44,287 nucleotides of DNA from an uncultured Lachnospiraceae bacterium (GTDB lineage: Bacteria; Bacillota; Clostridia; Lachnospirales; Lachnospiraceae): assembly GCA_949840805.1 (NCBI GenBank), contig CATKXR010000041.1, positions 1-44,287 on the forward strand, written 5' to 3'. Every line of letters begins with the position of its first letter. Position 1 is the first letter of the stretch. The translations under genes were made by a program, and so were the position numbers. The notes under the pieces were generated by a model that was given only the letters and a program-made list of their open reading frames with translations, was not told where the DNA came from and made no database searches. Positions 26,442 to 35,311 of this stretch are shown in pieces.

Positions 26442-27584
26442 GTGAAAAAAATAGCGATATTAGGGTCTACAGGTTCCATCGGAACACAGACTCTGGAGGT
26501 TGTGGAGAAGAATCAGGATCTGCAGGTGACTGCCCTGGCGGCAGGGGGCAATGTGCGTTTGATGGAGCAGCAGATCCGAAAGTTCCGTCCTGCGCTTGCC
26601 TGTATGGGAGACGAGGAAAAAGCAAAGGAACTTCGCCGGTTGACAGCGGATCTGGACGTGCGGGTCACGGCCGGCATGGAGGGGCTTTTGGAAGTGGCCA
26701 CGGAACCGCGGTCAGAGATCCTGGTTACGGCTATTGTGGGGATGATCGGAATCCGCCCGACCATCGCTGCCATGGAAGCGGGGAAGGATATTGCTCTTGC
26801 CAATAAGGAAACATTGGTTACGGCCGGGCATATCATTATGCCTTTGGCAGAAGAGAAAGGCGTGAAGATCCTGCCGGTGGACAGTGAGCACAGCGCTGTT
26901 TTCCAATGCCTGAACGGGGAGGATAAGAGGGCTGTACACAAGATCCTTTTGACGGCTTCCGGCGGGCCTTTCCGGGGATGGACCAGGGAAATGCTTGCCA
27001 AAGTTCAGGTGGAGGACGCCTTAAAGCACCCTAACTGGAGTATGGGGAGGAAGATTACCATTGATTCTTCTACCATGGTCAATAAGGGGCTGGAGGTGAT
27101 GGAGGCCAAATGGCTGTTTGGAGTGGAGATGGACCAGATCCAGGTGGTGGTACAGCCTCAGAGCGTGATCCATTCTATGGTGGAGTTTGAGGATGGGGCA
27201 GTGATGGCACAGCTTGGGGTTCCGGATATGAAGCTGCCGATCCAGTACGCCCTTTATTACCCGGAGAGAAGATTTTTGCCGGGAGAACGGCTGGATTTCG
27301 CAAAATTGGGGAATATTTCTTTTGAGGAGCCGGATTCTAAGGTGTTTCGGGGACTTTTTCTGGCCTATGAGGCAGGAAGGAAGGGAGGAACCCTCCCGGT
27401 GGTATATAACGCGGCCAATGAATATGCGGTGGCTAAATTTTTGCAGAGAGAGATTTCCTATCTGTCTATAACCGAGATGATCGAGAAGGCTATGGAGCAT
27501 CATCGTGTGATTTTGCAGCCGGGGGTGGAGGAAATCCTGGCTGCGGAGCAGGAGACTTATACCTTTTTAGAAAGCAGGTGGTAA
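26442..27584 (+). CDS. dxr: 1-deoxy-D-xylulose 5-phosphate reductoisomerase
   Basis: Second enzyme of the MEP pathway; converts DXP to MEP with NADPH. I start at GTG 26442 because AGGGAGGAG lies about 8 nt upstream and the following KKIAILGSTGSIGTQTL is the normal N-terminus; this gives 380 residues. Metal and substrate residues are visible in PVDSEHSAVFQCL and in SMGRKITIDSSTMVNKGLEV. Together with ispG downstream this shows use of the MEP route. Confidence 0.95.
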   Translation: MKKIAILGSTGSIGTQTLEVVEKNQDLQVTALAAGGNVRLMEQQIRKFRPALACMGDEEKAKELRRLTADLDVRVTAGMEGLLEVATEPRSEILVTAIVGMIGIRPTIAAMEAGKDIALANKETLVTAGHIIMPLAEEKGVKILPVDSEHSAVFQCLNGEDKRAVHKILLTASGGPFRGWTREMLAKVQVEDALKHPNWSMGRKITIDSSTMVNKGLEVMEAKWLFGVEMDQIQVVVQPQSVIHSMVEFEDGAVMAQLGVPDMKLPIQYALYYPERRFLPGERLDFAKLGNISFEEPDSKVFRGLFLAYEAGRKGGTLPVVYNAANEYAVAKFLQREISYLSITEMIEKAMEHHRVILQPGVEEILAAEQETYTFLESRW

Positions 27585-27585
27585 T

Positions 27586-28638
27586 TTGTTCTATATTCTG
27601 GCAGGGGTACTGCTGTTTGGTGTGATCGTACTCATACATGAGTTCGGGCATTTTCTGTTTGCCAAGCTGGGAGGAATCGGGGTGGTGGAATTTTCCATCG
27701 GCATGGGTCCCAGGATTTGCAGCTTTGTGCGGGGAGAAACCAGATATTCTGTTAAATGCCTGCCTTTTGGCGGTTCCTGTATGATGGTAGGAGAAGATGC
27801 AGAAAATCCGGATCCGGCTGCTTTTAACAACAAACCGGTATGGACCCGGATATTGGTAATTGCGGCAGGGCCGGTTTTTAATCTGATCCTTGCTTTTTTA
27901 TGTGCCATGGTGATCGTGGCCCAGGTAGGGCGCGACATGCCGGTGCTGTACGAGGTAGTGGAAGGGTCTCCTGCCTTCACGGCGGGGCTGCAGCCGGGAG
28001 ATTTATTGACAAAAATCAATAACAGGAAGATTTTTTCCCGAAGGGATGTTTCTTTATATCTCATGTCCCACCCGGGGGAGGCCCTGACCGTGCATTATGA
28101 GCGGACTGAAAACGGGCAGACATCGGACTATGTGACAAGGCTGGTGCCGGAATTCAATGAGGAGTACCAGGCTTATATGATGGGAGTCAGTTTTCTGGGA
28201 AATTATAAAAAGGCGGAAAATCCCATTGAATTCTTAAACGACAGCCTCTATGAGGTGAAATATTGCGTGGTTACTACGATCGACGGGCTTCGGATGCTGT
28301 TTCAGGGGAAGATGAAGGTGCAGGATTCCATCACAGGGCCTGTGGGAATCGTCAGTATGGTAGGAGAGACCATCGAGGAAGGGCAGAGAGGCGGCGCGGC
28401 GGTGCTGTTGAATGTAGTTGCCACCTGGGGCCTGCTGCTTAGTTCCACGCTTGGAATTATGAACCTGCTGCCTATTCCGGCCCTGGACGGAGGGAGGCTT
28501 TTGTTTCTCCTGATTGAGCTTTTGCGGGGCAGGCCGGTGGATCCGGAAAAAGAAGGGATGGTCCATGCGGCGGGGATGATGTTTTTGATGCTGGTGATGG
28601 TATTGGTGCTGTTTAATGATATTCGCAAGCTGATTTAA
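27586..28638 (+). CDS. rseP: RIP site-2 zinc metalloprotease
   Basis: Intramembrane protease of the RseP/RasP family, 350 residues. It cleaves membrane-bound regulators or signal-peptide remnants. The zinc site HEFGH is at 18-22 in the first membrane helix, one PDZ domain lies at about 105-185 (VVEGSPAFTAGLQPGDLLTKIN), and the third ligand region is LLPIPALDGGRLLF. It starts at a TTG one base after the dxr stop, with AGGTGG overlapping the dxr end, so translation is coupled. Confidence 0.94.
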   Translation: MFYILAGVLLFGVIVLIHEFGHFLFAKLGGIGVVEFSIGMGPRICSFVRGETRYSVKCLPFGGSCMMVGEDAENPDPAAFNNKPVWTRILVIAAGPVFNLILAFLCAMVIVAQVGRDMPVLYEVVEGSPAFTAGLQPGDLLTKINNRKIFSRRDVSLYLMSHPGEALTVHYERTENGQTSDYVTRLVPEFNEEYQAYMMGVSFLGNYKKAENPIEFLNDSLYEVKYCVVTTIDGLRMLFQGKMKVQDSITGPVGIVSMVGETIEEGQRGGAAVLLNVVATWGLLLSSTLGIMNLLPIPALDGGRLLFLLIELLRGRPVDPEKEGMVHAAGMMFLMLVMVLVLFNDIRKLI

Positions 28639-28673
28639 ATTTTCAGAGAAAGCAGGATGGAGGGGAGGATACC

Positions 28674-29735
28674 ATGAATCGAATGAAAACAAAGGAAGTA
28701 CGGATCGGAAATCAGGTAATCGGAGGGGAGAACCCGATTTTGATTCAATCCATGTGCAACACGAGGACACAAGATGTAAAAGCTACGGTGGAGCAGATCC
28801 TAAGGCTGGAGCGGGCCGGATGCGAGATCATCCGGGTGGCGGTGCCTGACATGGAAGCAGCAAAGAGCTTAGGGCAGATCAAGAAGCAGATCCATATTCC
28901 TCTGGTTGCGGATATTCACTTTGACTATCGTCTTGCGATTGCGGCCATCGAAAACGGGGCGGATAAGATTCGTATTAATCCGGGGAATATCGGTTCCCAG
29001 GAGAGGGTGCAGGCTGTGGTGGACAAAGCGAAGGAATATGGAATTCCTATCCGCATCGGAGTCAACAGCGGCTCCCTGGAAAAACCGCTGATCGAAAAAT
29101 ATGGCGGGGTGACGGCAGAGGGGATTGTGGAAAGCGCTTTGGATAAGGTGGCCTGGGTGGAGCAGATGGGGTATGACAACCTAGTGATCAGCATCAAATC
29201 TTCAGATGTGATGATGTGCGTCCATGCCCATGAGGTGATCCGGGAAAAGACAGAATATCCTCTTCATGTGGGGATTACGGAATCAGGAACCATTACCTCT
29301 GGAAATATAAAATCGGCGGTAGGGCTGGGACTGATTCTGAACCAGGGGATCGGAGATACGATAAGGGTGTCTCTGACCGGGGATCCAGTGGAAGAGATCA
29401 AATCGGCAAAACTGATTCTGCGGACACTGGGGCTTCGCAAAGGCGGGATCGAGGTGGTTTCCTGCCCTACCTGCGGCCGGACCAGGATCGACCTGATCAG
29501 GCTGGCAGGCCAGGTGGAAAATATGGTGGCGGAATTTGACTGCCTGAATTTGAAAGTAGCGGTGATGGGGTGTGTGGTCAACGGTCCGGGAGAAGCTAAG
29601 GAGGCGGATCTGGGGATTGCAGGAGGTATTGGGGAAGGGCTTTTGATCCGTCATGGCGAGGTGGTGAAGAAGCTGCCGGAGGAGGAACTGCTGCCTGCCC
29701 TTCGGGAAGAGCTGATGAAAATAGCCGGAAAGTAA
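28674..29735 (+). CDS. ispG: 4-hydroxy-3-methylbut-2-enyl diphosphate synthase (IspG/GcpE)
   Basis: [4Fe-4S] enzyme of the MEP pathway that makes HMBPP from MEcPP. 353 residues: a TIM-barrel part starting at KEVRIGNQVIGGENPILIQSMCNT, then the iron-sulfur domain with Cys264 and Cys267 (CPTCGRTRIDL), Cys300 and Glu307 (GCVVNGPGEAKEADLG). AGGAGG-like sequence lies upstream. It belongs to the same operon as dxr. Confidence 0.97.
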   Translation: MNRMKTKEVRIGNQVIGGENPILIQSMCNTRTQDVKATVEQILRLERAGCEIIRVAVPDMEAAKSLGQIKKQIHIPLVADIHFDYRLAIAAIENGADKIRINPGNIGSQERVQAVVDKAKEYGIPIRIGVNSGSLEKPLIEKYGGVTAEGIVESALDKVAWVEQMGYDNLVISIKSSDVMMCVHAHEVIREKTEYPLHVGITESGTITSGNIKSAVGLGLILNQGIGDTIRVSLTGDPVEEIKSAKLILRTLGLRKGGIEVVSCPTCGRTRIDLIRLAGQVENMVAEFDCLNLKVAVMGCVVNGPGEAKEADLGIAGGIGEGLLIRHGEVVKKLPEEELLPALREELMKIAGK

Positions 29736-29778
29736 AGAGTAAAACAAACTGTCAGGAACATACGGAATAGAGGCGAAG

Positions 29779-32700
29779 ATGAAGGGATTTTTGGAGGTGT
29801 TTCCAGGGTTGCATATGACGGAGCAGATGACGGAGCTTCTGGGCCTGGTGGAAGTGGAGAAGGTTTCCATGAGCCGGGACAGGAGCCTGCTTCGCGTGTT
29901 TATGGTGAGTCCCCGGCTGATCCACAAAAAAAATATTATGGATCTGGAAAAAGGAATACGTGACCAGCTATTTCCGGGAAAACGTCTGCAGATCAAAATA
30001 TTTGAAAAATATAAGCTTTCGGGCCAGTATACGCCGGAAAAGCTTTTAAAAGCTTACCGGGACAGCCTTCTCATGGAGCTGAAACACTATAGCATCGTGG
30101 AATATAGTATGTTCCGAAAGGCAGAGTTTTCTTTTCCCAAACAAGACGAGATGCGGATGACCATTGAGGACACCATGGTCAACAAAGAAAAAGCAGGGGA
30201 ACTGAAACGAATTTTGGAAAAGGTATTTCATGAGCGGTGTGGTCTTCCGGTGGAGATCATTTTTGATTATGTAGAGCCGGTGCGGGCAAAGGCGTCCATA
30301 GAGAGGGAAATTTATGCCAGACAGGAGGCGGAAAAGATGGCCGCTAAGGTGGCGCCTGTTCTTGGGCTGCGTCTGGCCGGCCAGGAGGGAATGAGGAAGG
30401 AAGCCGGCCGGTCAGGGCAGGAGATACCTTGGGAAGACCAGGCGATCGCTGACATGGGAGATGGCGCCAAAGTTGCCCGTCCGGGAAGCGCTTATTTAGG
30501 ACATACCGGAATGGATGGCGGAAACGGCGAATGGGCGGCAGGCGGCATGGTGGAATTGTATGACGGCCAGAGAAAGCCCGGGGACGCTTATTCCGGAAAG
30601 AATGAAATGGATATCCAAAATAACCGGGTTGGGTCCGGCGCTTCTGGCATGGCCGGGAAAAATGGCGGAGGAGCGGAGAAAACAGGTTCAGGGAATATCG
30701 GCTCAGGAAATACCGCCAATCATTCGGACGGGGGATTGAAGGGCGGAAGAAAGGGCGGATTTAAGAAAGGCGACTGGAGCACGGGAGGGTACCGTAAAAA
30801 GTCGGATAATCCGGAAGTGCTTTATGGAAGAGATTTTGAAGATGATTTTATTGACATTGATAAGATAGAGGGCGAGGTAGGGGAGATAACGGTCCGGGGA
30901 AAGATTTTAGACCGGGACAGCCGCCTGCTGCGCAGCGGGAAGACTATTTTTATCTTTCATCTGACGGATTTTACGGATACCATTACGGTGAAAATGTTTG
31001 CGGACGAATCGTCGCTGGAGGATATGGACAAGGCTACAAAGGCAGGAAGTTTTATACGCCTTCGGGGGATGACGACCATCGATCGTTTTGACGGGGAGCT
31101 TTCCATCGGCTCGGTGAGGGGAATCAAAAAGTATGAGGATTTTACCGGCAAACGGGTTGACAACAGTCCGGTAAAACGGGTGGAACTTCACTGTCATACG
31201 AAGATGAGCGATATGGACGGGGTGTCCGAGGTGAAGGATATCGTGAAGCGTGCCAAATCCTGGGGGATGCCGGCCATCGCCGTGACGGACCATGGCTGCG
31301 TCCAGTCTTTTCCGGACGCCAGCCATGCCCTTGACAAAGGAGATGATTTTAAGATTCTTTACGGGGTGGAGGGATATCTGGTAGACGACAGGAAGGAGCT
31401 GGTGGATAATTCCCGGGGACAGACCTTTTCTGATTCTTTTGTGGTGTTTGATATCGAGACTACCGGCTTCAGCCCGGAGAAAAATCAGATTATCGAGATC
31501 GGCGCGGTAAAAGTAAAAGACGGTGTGATTACGGACAGGTTCAGCACCTTTGTAAATCCTGATGTGCCGATTCCATATGAGATTGAACAGCTTACAGGAA
31601 TCAATGACAATATGGTGCTGTCTTCTCCGAAGATTGAGGAGGTATTGCCGGAATTTCTGAAATTTTGCGACGAGTGCGTGCTTGTGGCCCACAACGCTTC
31701 TTTTGACGTGAGCTTTATTTCCTGCCAGGCTAAGAGGCTGGGGATTCCTTTTGTTCCGACAGTTCTGGATACGGTGGCCATGGCCAGGCATCTTTTGCCG
31801 AACCTGAACCGTTTTAAGCTGGATACGGTGGCGAAGGCGCTGAACATTTCCCTGGAAAACCATCATCGCGCGGTAGACGACGCAGGGGCCACTGCAGAGA
31901 TATTCGTAAAGTTTGTAGAAATGCTGCGGGCCAGGGATGTGGAAAATCTCGATCAGTTAAACGGTATGAGTGCGTTAAGCCCGGATATGGTAAAAAAGCT
32001 GCCTACCTATCATGTGATCATCCTTGCAAAGAACGAGGTGGGGCGGACCAATTTGTACCGGCTGGTGTCCTGGTCCCATATTGACTATTTTGCCAAGAGA
32101 CCCAGGATTCCCAAGAGTGTGCTGGACCAATACCGGGAGGGGCTGATCATTGGCTCGGCCTGTGAGGCGGGGGAGCTGTATCAAGCCCTGCTTCGGGGAC
32201 TTCCGGAAGCAGAGCTGATGAAGATTGCCGGATTTTATGATTATCTGGAGATCCAGCCATTGGGGAACAATGAATTTATGCTGCGGGACGAGAAAAGCAC
32301 GGTAAAATCCCAGGAGGATCTAAAGGAGCTGAACAGGAGGATCATCCGGATGGGAGACGCCCTGGGAAAGCCGGTCTGCGCTACCTGTGACGTGCATTTT
32401 CTCAATCCGGAGGACGAGGTGTACAGGCGTATTTTGATGGCAGGGCAGAATTTCAGTGATGCGGACAGACAGGCGCCTTTATATCTGCGGACTACGGAGG
32501 AAATGCTGAAAGAGTTTGAATATCTAGGGCCGGACAAGGCGGAGGAGGTGGTCATCACCAATACCCGGAAAATCGCGGATATGTGTGACCGGATTGCTCC
32601 GGTACGGCCGGACAAGTGTCCGCCGGTGATTGAAGACTCGGACGAGACATTGCGGAAGATCTGTTATGACCGCGCTTATGAGATGTATGGAAAAAACCTG

Positions 32701-34515
32701 CCGGAGATTGTGGTGGAGCGGCTGGAGAGGGAGCTGAATTCTATTATTTCCAATGGATTTGCCGTCATGTATATCATTGCCCAGAAGTTGGTGTGGAAGT
32801 CCAATGAGGACGGATACCTGGTGGGTTCCAGGGGATCGGTGGGTTCTTCCTTTGTGGCTACCATGTCGGGAATTACGGAAGTAAATCCTTTAAGCCCTCA
32901 TTATTACTGCCCGCACTGCCATTTTAATGATTTTGATTCGGAGGAGGTCAGGAAATTCGGCGGAATGGCCGGATGTGACATGCCGGACCGGGAGTGCCCC
33001 AAATGCGGGACACCGCTCATGAAGGCGGGATTTGATATTCCTTTTGAGACTTTTTTAGGGTTTAAGGGAGATAAGGAGCCGGATATCGACCTGAATTTTT
33101 CCGGGGAATATCAGAGCAAGGCCCATGATTACACAGAAGTGATCTTCGGCAAAGGGCAGACCTTTCGGGCAGGGACGATCGGCACCCTGGCGGATAAGAC
33201 GGCATTTGGCTATGTGAAGCGGTATTATGAGGAGAGGGGCGTTCACAAAAGAAATTGTGAGATTGACCGGATCGTGCAGGGATGCGTGGGAGTGAGGAGG
33301 ACGACCGGGCAGCATCCGGGCGGTATTGTGGTACTGCCGATCGGGGAGGAGATCTACTCTTTTACGCCGGTGCAGCGGCCTGCTAACGATATGGAAACAA
33401 AGACCATCACCACTCATTTTGACTACCATTCCATTGACCATAACCTCTTAAAGCTTGACATTCTGGGACATGATGACCCGACTATGATACGGATGCTGCA
33501 GGATCTGACAGGGCTGGATCCGGTAAAGGATATCCCTCTTGATTCACCGGAGGTTATGTCGCTGTTTCAGAATACATCAGCCCTGGGGATAACTCCGGAC
33601 GATATCGGAGGGTGTCAGTTAGGGGCTCTCGGGATTCCGGAATTTGGGACGGATTTTGCCATGCAGATGTTGATAGACGCCCAGCCCAAATATTTTTCCG
33701 ATCTGGTGCGGATCGCAGGGCTGGCCCATGGGACGGACGTGTGGCTGGGGAATGCCAAGGACCTGATCTTAAGCGGGCAGGCGACGATCCAGACGGCAAT
33801 CTGCTGCCGGGATGATATCATGGTTTATCTGATCCAGCAGGGATTGGAGGAGGGGCTTTCTTTCACGATCATGGAGAGTGTCCGGAAGGGCAAGGGCTTG
33901 AAGCCGGAATGGATCGAGGAGATGAAAAAGCATGATGTCCCCGGTTGGTATATTGATTCCTGCCTGAAGATCAAGTATATGTTCCCCAAGGCCCATGCCG
34001 CGGCCTATGTGATGATGGCGTGGCGGGTGGCTTACTGTAAAGTGTTTCATCCTCTGGCATATTATGCGGCATTTTTCAGTATCCGCGCCAATGGATTTTC
34101 TTATGAGCTGATGTGCCAGGGGCGGGACCGTCTGGAGTATCATCTGGCAGATTATCGGAAACGGGCGGACAGTCTTTCCAAAAAGGAACAGGATACCTTG
34201 CGGGACATGAGGATTGTCCAGGAAATGTATGCCAGAGGGTATGAGTTCATGCCGATCGATATTTATCGGGCAAGGGCCCACCATTTCCAGATCATTGACG
34301 GAAAACTGATGCCCTCCTTTGGGAGCATTGACGGCATGGGGGACAGGGCGGCGGAAGGGCTGGAGGAAGCTGCGGCAGAGGGGCAGTTCTTATCCAGGGA
34401 AGACTTCAGGAACCGGGCGAAGATCAGTAAGAACCTGACAGATCTGATGGCGGATATGGGGCTTTTGGGCGACTTGCCGGAGAGCAATCAGTTGTCGCTG
34501 TTTGATTTTGGGTGA
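29779..34515 (+). CDS. polC: DNA polymerase III alpha subunit, PolC type
   Basis: Replicative DNA polymerase of Firmicutes. Domain order: N-terminal domain (1-200), a Gly-rich low-complexity linker (about 205-345), OB fold (about 366-440), and PHP part starting at VELHCHTKMSDMDG (about 470). An inserted DnaQ-type exonuclease follows with VVFDIETTGFSPE (about 555) and HHRAVDDAGATAE. The zinc-finger region CPHCHF...CPKCG lies at about 1043-1080, and polymerase catalytic acids are in EPDIDLNFSGEYQ (about 1098). At 1578 residues it is about 130-150 longer than most PolC proteins, mainly through the linker. Complete and apparently functional. Confidence 0.97.
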   Translation: MKGFLEVFPGLHMTEQMTELLGLVEVEKVSMSRDRSLLRVFMVSPRLIHKKNIMDLEKGIRDQLFPGKRLQIKIFEKYKLSGQYTPEKLLKAYRDSLLMELKHYSIVEYSMFRKAEFSFPKQDEMRMTIEDTMVNKEKAGELKRILEKVFHERCGLPVEIIFDYVEPVRAKASIEREIYARQEAEKMAAKVAPVLGLRLAGQEGMRKEAGRSGQEIPWEDQAIADMGDGAKVARPGSAYLGHTGMDGGNGEWAAGGMVELYDGQRKPGDAYSGKNEMDIQNNRVGSGASGMAGKNGGGAEKTGSGNIGSGNTANHSDGGLKGGRKGGFKKGDWSTGGYRKKSDNPEVLYGRDFEDDFIDIDKIEGEVGEITVRGKILDRDSRLLRSGKTIFIFHLTDFTDTITVKMFADESSLEDMDKATKAGSFIRLRGMTTIDRFDGELSIGSVRGIKKYEDFTGKRVDNSPVKRVELHCHTKMSDMDGVSEVKDIVKRAKSWGMPAIAVTDHGCVQSFPDASHALDKGDDFKILYGVEGYLVDDRKELVDNSRGQTFSDSFVVFDIETTGFSPEKNQIIEIGAVKVKDGVITDRFSTFVNPDVPIPYEIEQLTGINDNMVLSSPKIEEVLPEFLKFCDECVLVAHNASFDVSFISCQAKRLGIPFVPTVLDTVAMARHLLPNLNRFKLDTVAKALNISLENHHRAVDDAGATAEIFVKFVEMLRARDVENLDQLNGMSALSPDMVKKLPTYHVIILAKNEVGRTNLYRLVSWSHIDYFAKRPRIPKSVLDQYREGLIIGSACEAGELYQALLRGLPEAELMKIAGFYDYLEIQPLGNNEFMLRDEKSTVKSQEDLKELNRRIIRMGDALGKPVCATCDVHFLNPEDEVYRRILMAGQNFSDADRQAPLYLRTTEEMLKEFEYLGPDKAEEVVITNTRKIADMCDRIAPVRPDKCPPVIEDSDETLRKICYDRAYEMYGKNLPEIVVERLERELNSIISNGFAVMYIIAQKLVWKSNEDGYLVGSRGSVGSSFVATMSGITEVNPLSPHYYCPHCHFNDFDSEEVRKFGGMAGCDMPDRECPKCGTPLMKAGFDIPFETFLGFKGDKEPDIDLNFSGEYQSKAHDYTEVIFGKGQTFRAGTIGTLADKTAFGYVKRYYEERGVHKRNCEIDRIVQGCVGVRRTTGQHPGGIVVLPIGEEIYSFTPVQRPANDMETKTITTHFDYHSIDHNLLKLDILGHDDPTMIRMLQDLTGLDPVKDIPLDSPEVMSLFQNTSALGITPDDIGGCQLGALGIPEFGTDFAMQMLIDAQPKYFSDLVRIAGLAHGTDVWLGNAKDLILSGQATIQTAICCRDDIMVYLIQQGLEEGLSFTIMESVRKGKGLKPEWIEEMKKHDVPGWYIDSCLKIKYMFPKAHAAAYVMMAWRVAYCKVFHPLAYYAAFFSIRANGFSYELMCQGRDRLEYHLADYRKRADSLSKKEQDTLRDMRIVQEMYARGYEFMPIDIYRARAHHFQIIDGKLMPSFGSIDGMGDRAAEGLEEAAAEGQFLSREDFRNRAKISKNLTDLMADMGLLGDLPESNQLSLFDFG

Positions 34516-34582
34516 AAAGGTAATATAATTCATATTTTAAAGGCACACAGATAAGTATGCTGAGTATTACAGGACAGACGTG

Positions 34583-34612
34583 GCCACCCTCCCCTGTAGA
34601 GGGGAGGGTGGC
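34583..34612. terminator. GC-rich hairpin between convergent polC and the ferredoxin-like gene
   Basis: GCCACCCTCCCCT (34583-34595) and its exact complement (34600-34612) form a 13-bp stem with a 4-nt loop. There is no T-run on either side, so it is not a standard intrinsic terminator, but its position between two convergent genes suggests transcript ending or 3'-end protection. Confidence 0.5.
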
Positions 34613-34674
34613 AAAGAAACAGATTCTATCTTAATTTAAACATAAATTGCGTCAGGATAATGGTGTTTTGGATA

Positions 34675-35301
34675 TTATCCGTCACAATATCTTTCTATGG
34701 CTTTTACCGGACAATTTTCGAAACAATTTCCGCACTGCAGGCAATTATTTTGCCGTATGGCATAAGGTGCCGGAGCGCCTGGGTCAACTGCTTTTTGCGG
34801 ACAGACTTTTGCGCATTTTCCACAGCCAATACAGGCATCGGTAATCTTGTATCCTTTGGGTTTGAGGACCGCATCGCCTACCATAAAATATTCCCTTGTA
34901 ATGGGTCTGGTGGACAGACAGAAATATTCAATTGTATAGTCTTTTATAACAAAAATTGTATCGATATTCTTACTTTCGCCCGGATATACATTTTCCAGAT
35001 ACGGCTGTTCCTGATACAGAATATCCCTCCATTTGACCTGTTCATCTTCCGGCACTTCCACAGCTTTTCCCGACACCCGGATCGTTTCCTTGTATCTGGT
35101 GTAGCCGGCTATCTGCACCCTGCCGTCCGCATAGAGCTGTCTGGCAAATGGTTTTCCTCTTGCTGTCAGAAAGTATATATCCGTTCCTTCATAGTGGATT
35201 GCGCTGATGTTCCTGACCTGCGGAGCGCCGTATTCATCAACGGTAGCAAAATTCAGCACACCCACATATCCCAGCTTTTTTATACAGGTTTCAACATCCA
35301 T
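34675..35301 (-). CDS. PNPOx-like split-barrel protein with C-terminal 2x[4Fe-4S] ferredoxin domain
   Basis: A 208-residue predicted redox protein. Residues 1-130 resemble the pyridoxamine-phosphate-oxidase-like flavin-binding split barrel (GYVGVLNFATVDEYGAPQVRNISAIHYEG, then DIYFLTARGKPFARQL). Residues 150-200 carry two complete cluster motifs, CIGCGKCAKVCP and CLQCGNCFENCP. AAGGAG lies upstream of the ATG, which begins 10 nt after the radical SAM stop, so the two are almost certainly co-expressed. A role as electron donor to the radical SAM enzyme is attractive but inferred; a stand-alone flavin reductase is the alternative. Confidence 0.88.
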   Translation of the reverse strand: MDVETCIKKLGYVGVLNFATVDEYGAPQVRNISAIHYEGTDIYFLTARGKPFARQLYADGRVQIAGYTRYKETIRVSGKAVEVPEDEQVKWRDILYQEQPYLENVYPGESKNIDTIFVIKDYTIEYFCLSTRPITREYFMVGDAVLKPKGYKITDACIGCGKCAKVCPQKAVDPGAPAPYAIRQNNCLQCGNCFENCPVKAIERYCDG

Positions 35302-35311
35302 TTTATGCTCC

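Noticed and set aside
30907..31866. 319-codon minus-strand frame inside polC
   Set aside because: It lies opposite the OB/PHP/exonuclease coding region and is a codon-usage shadow.
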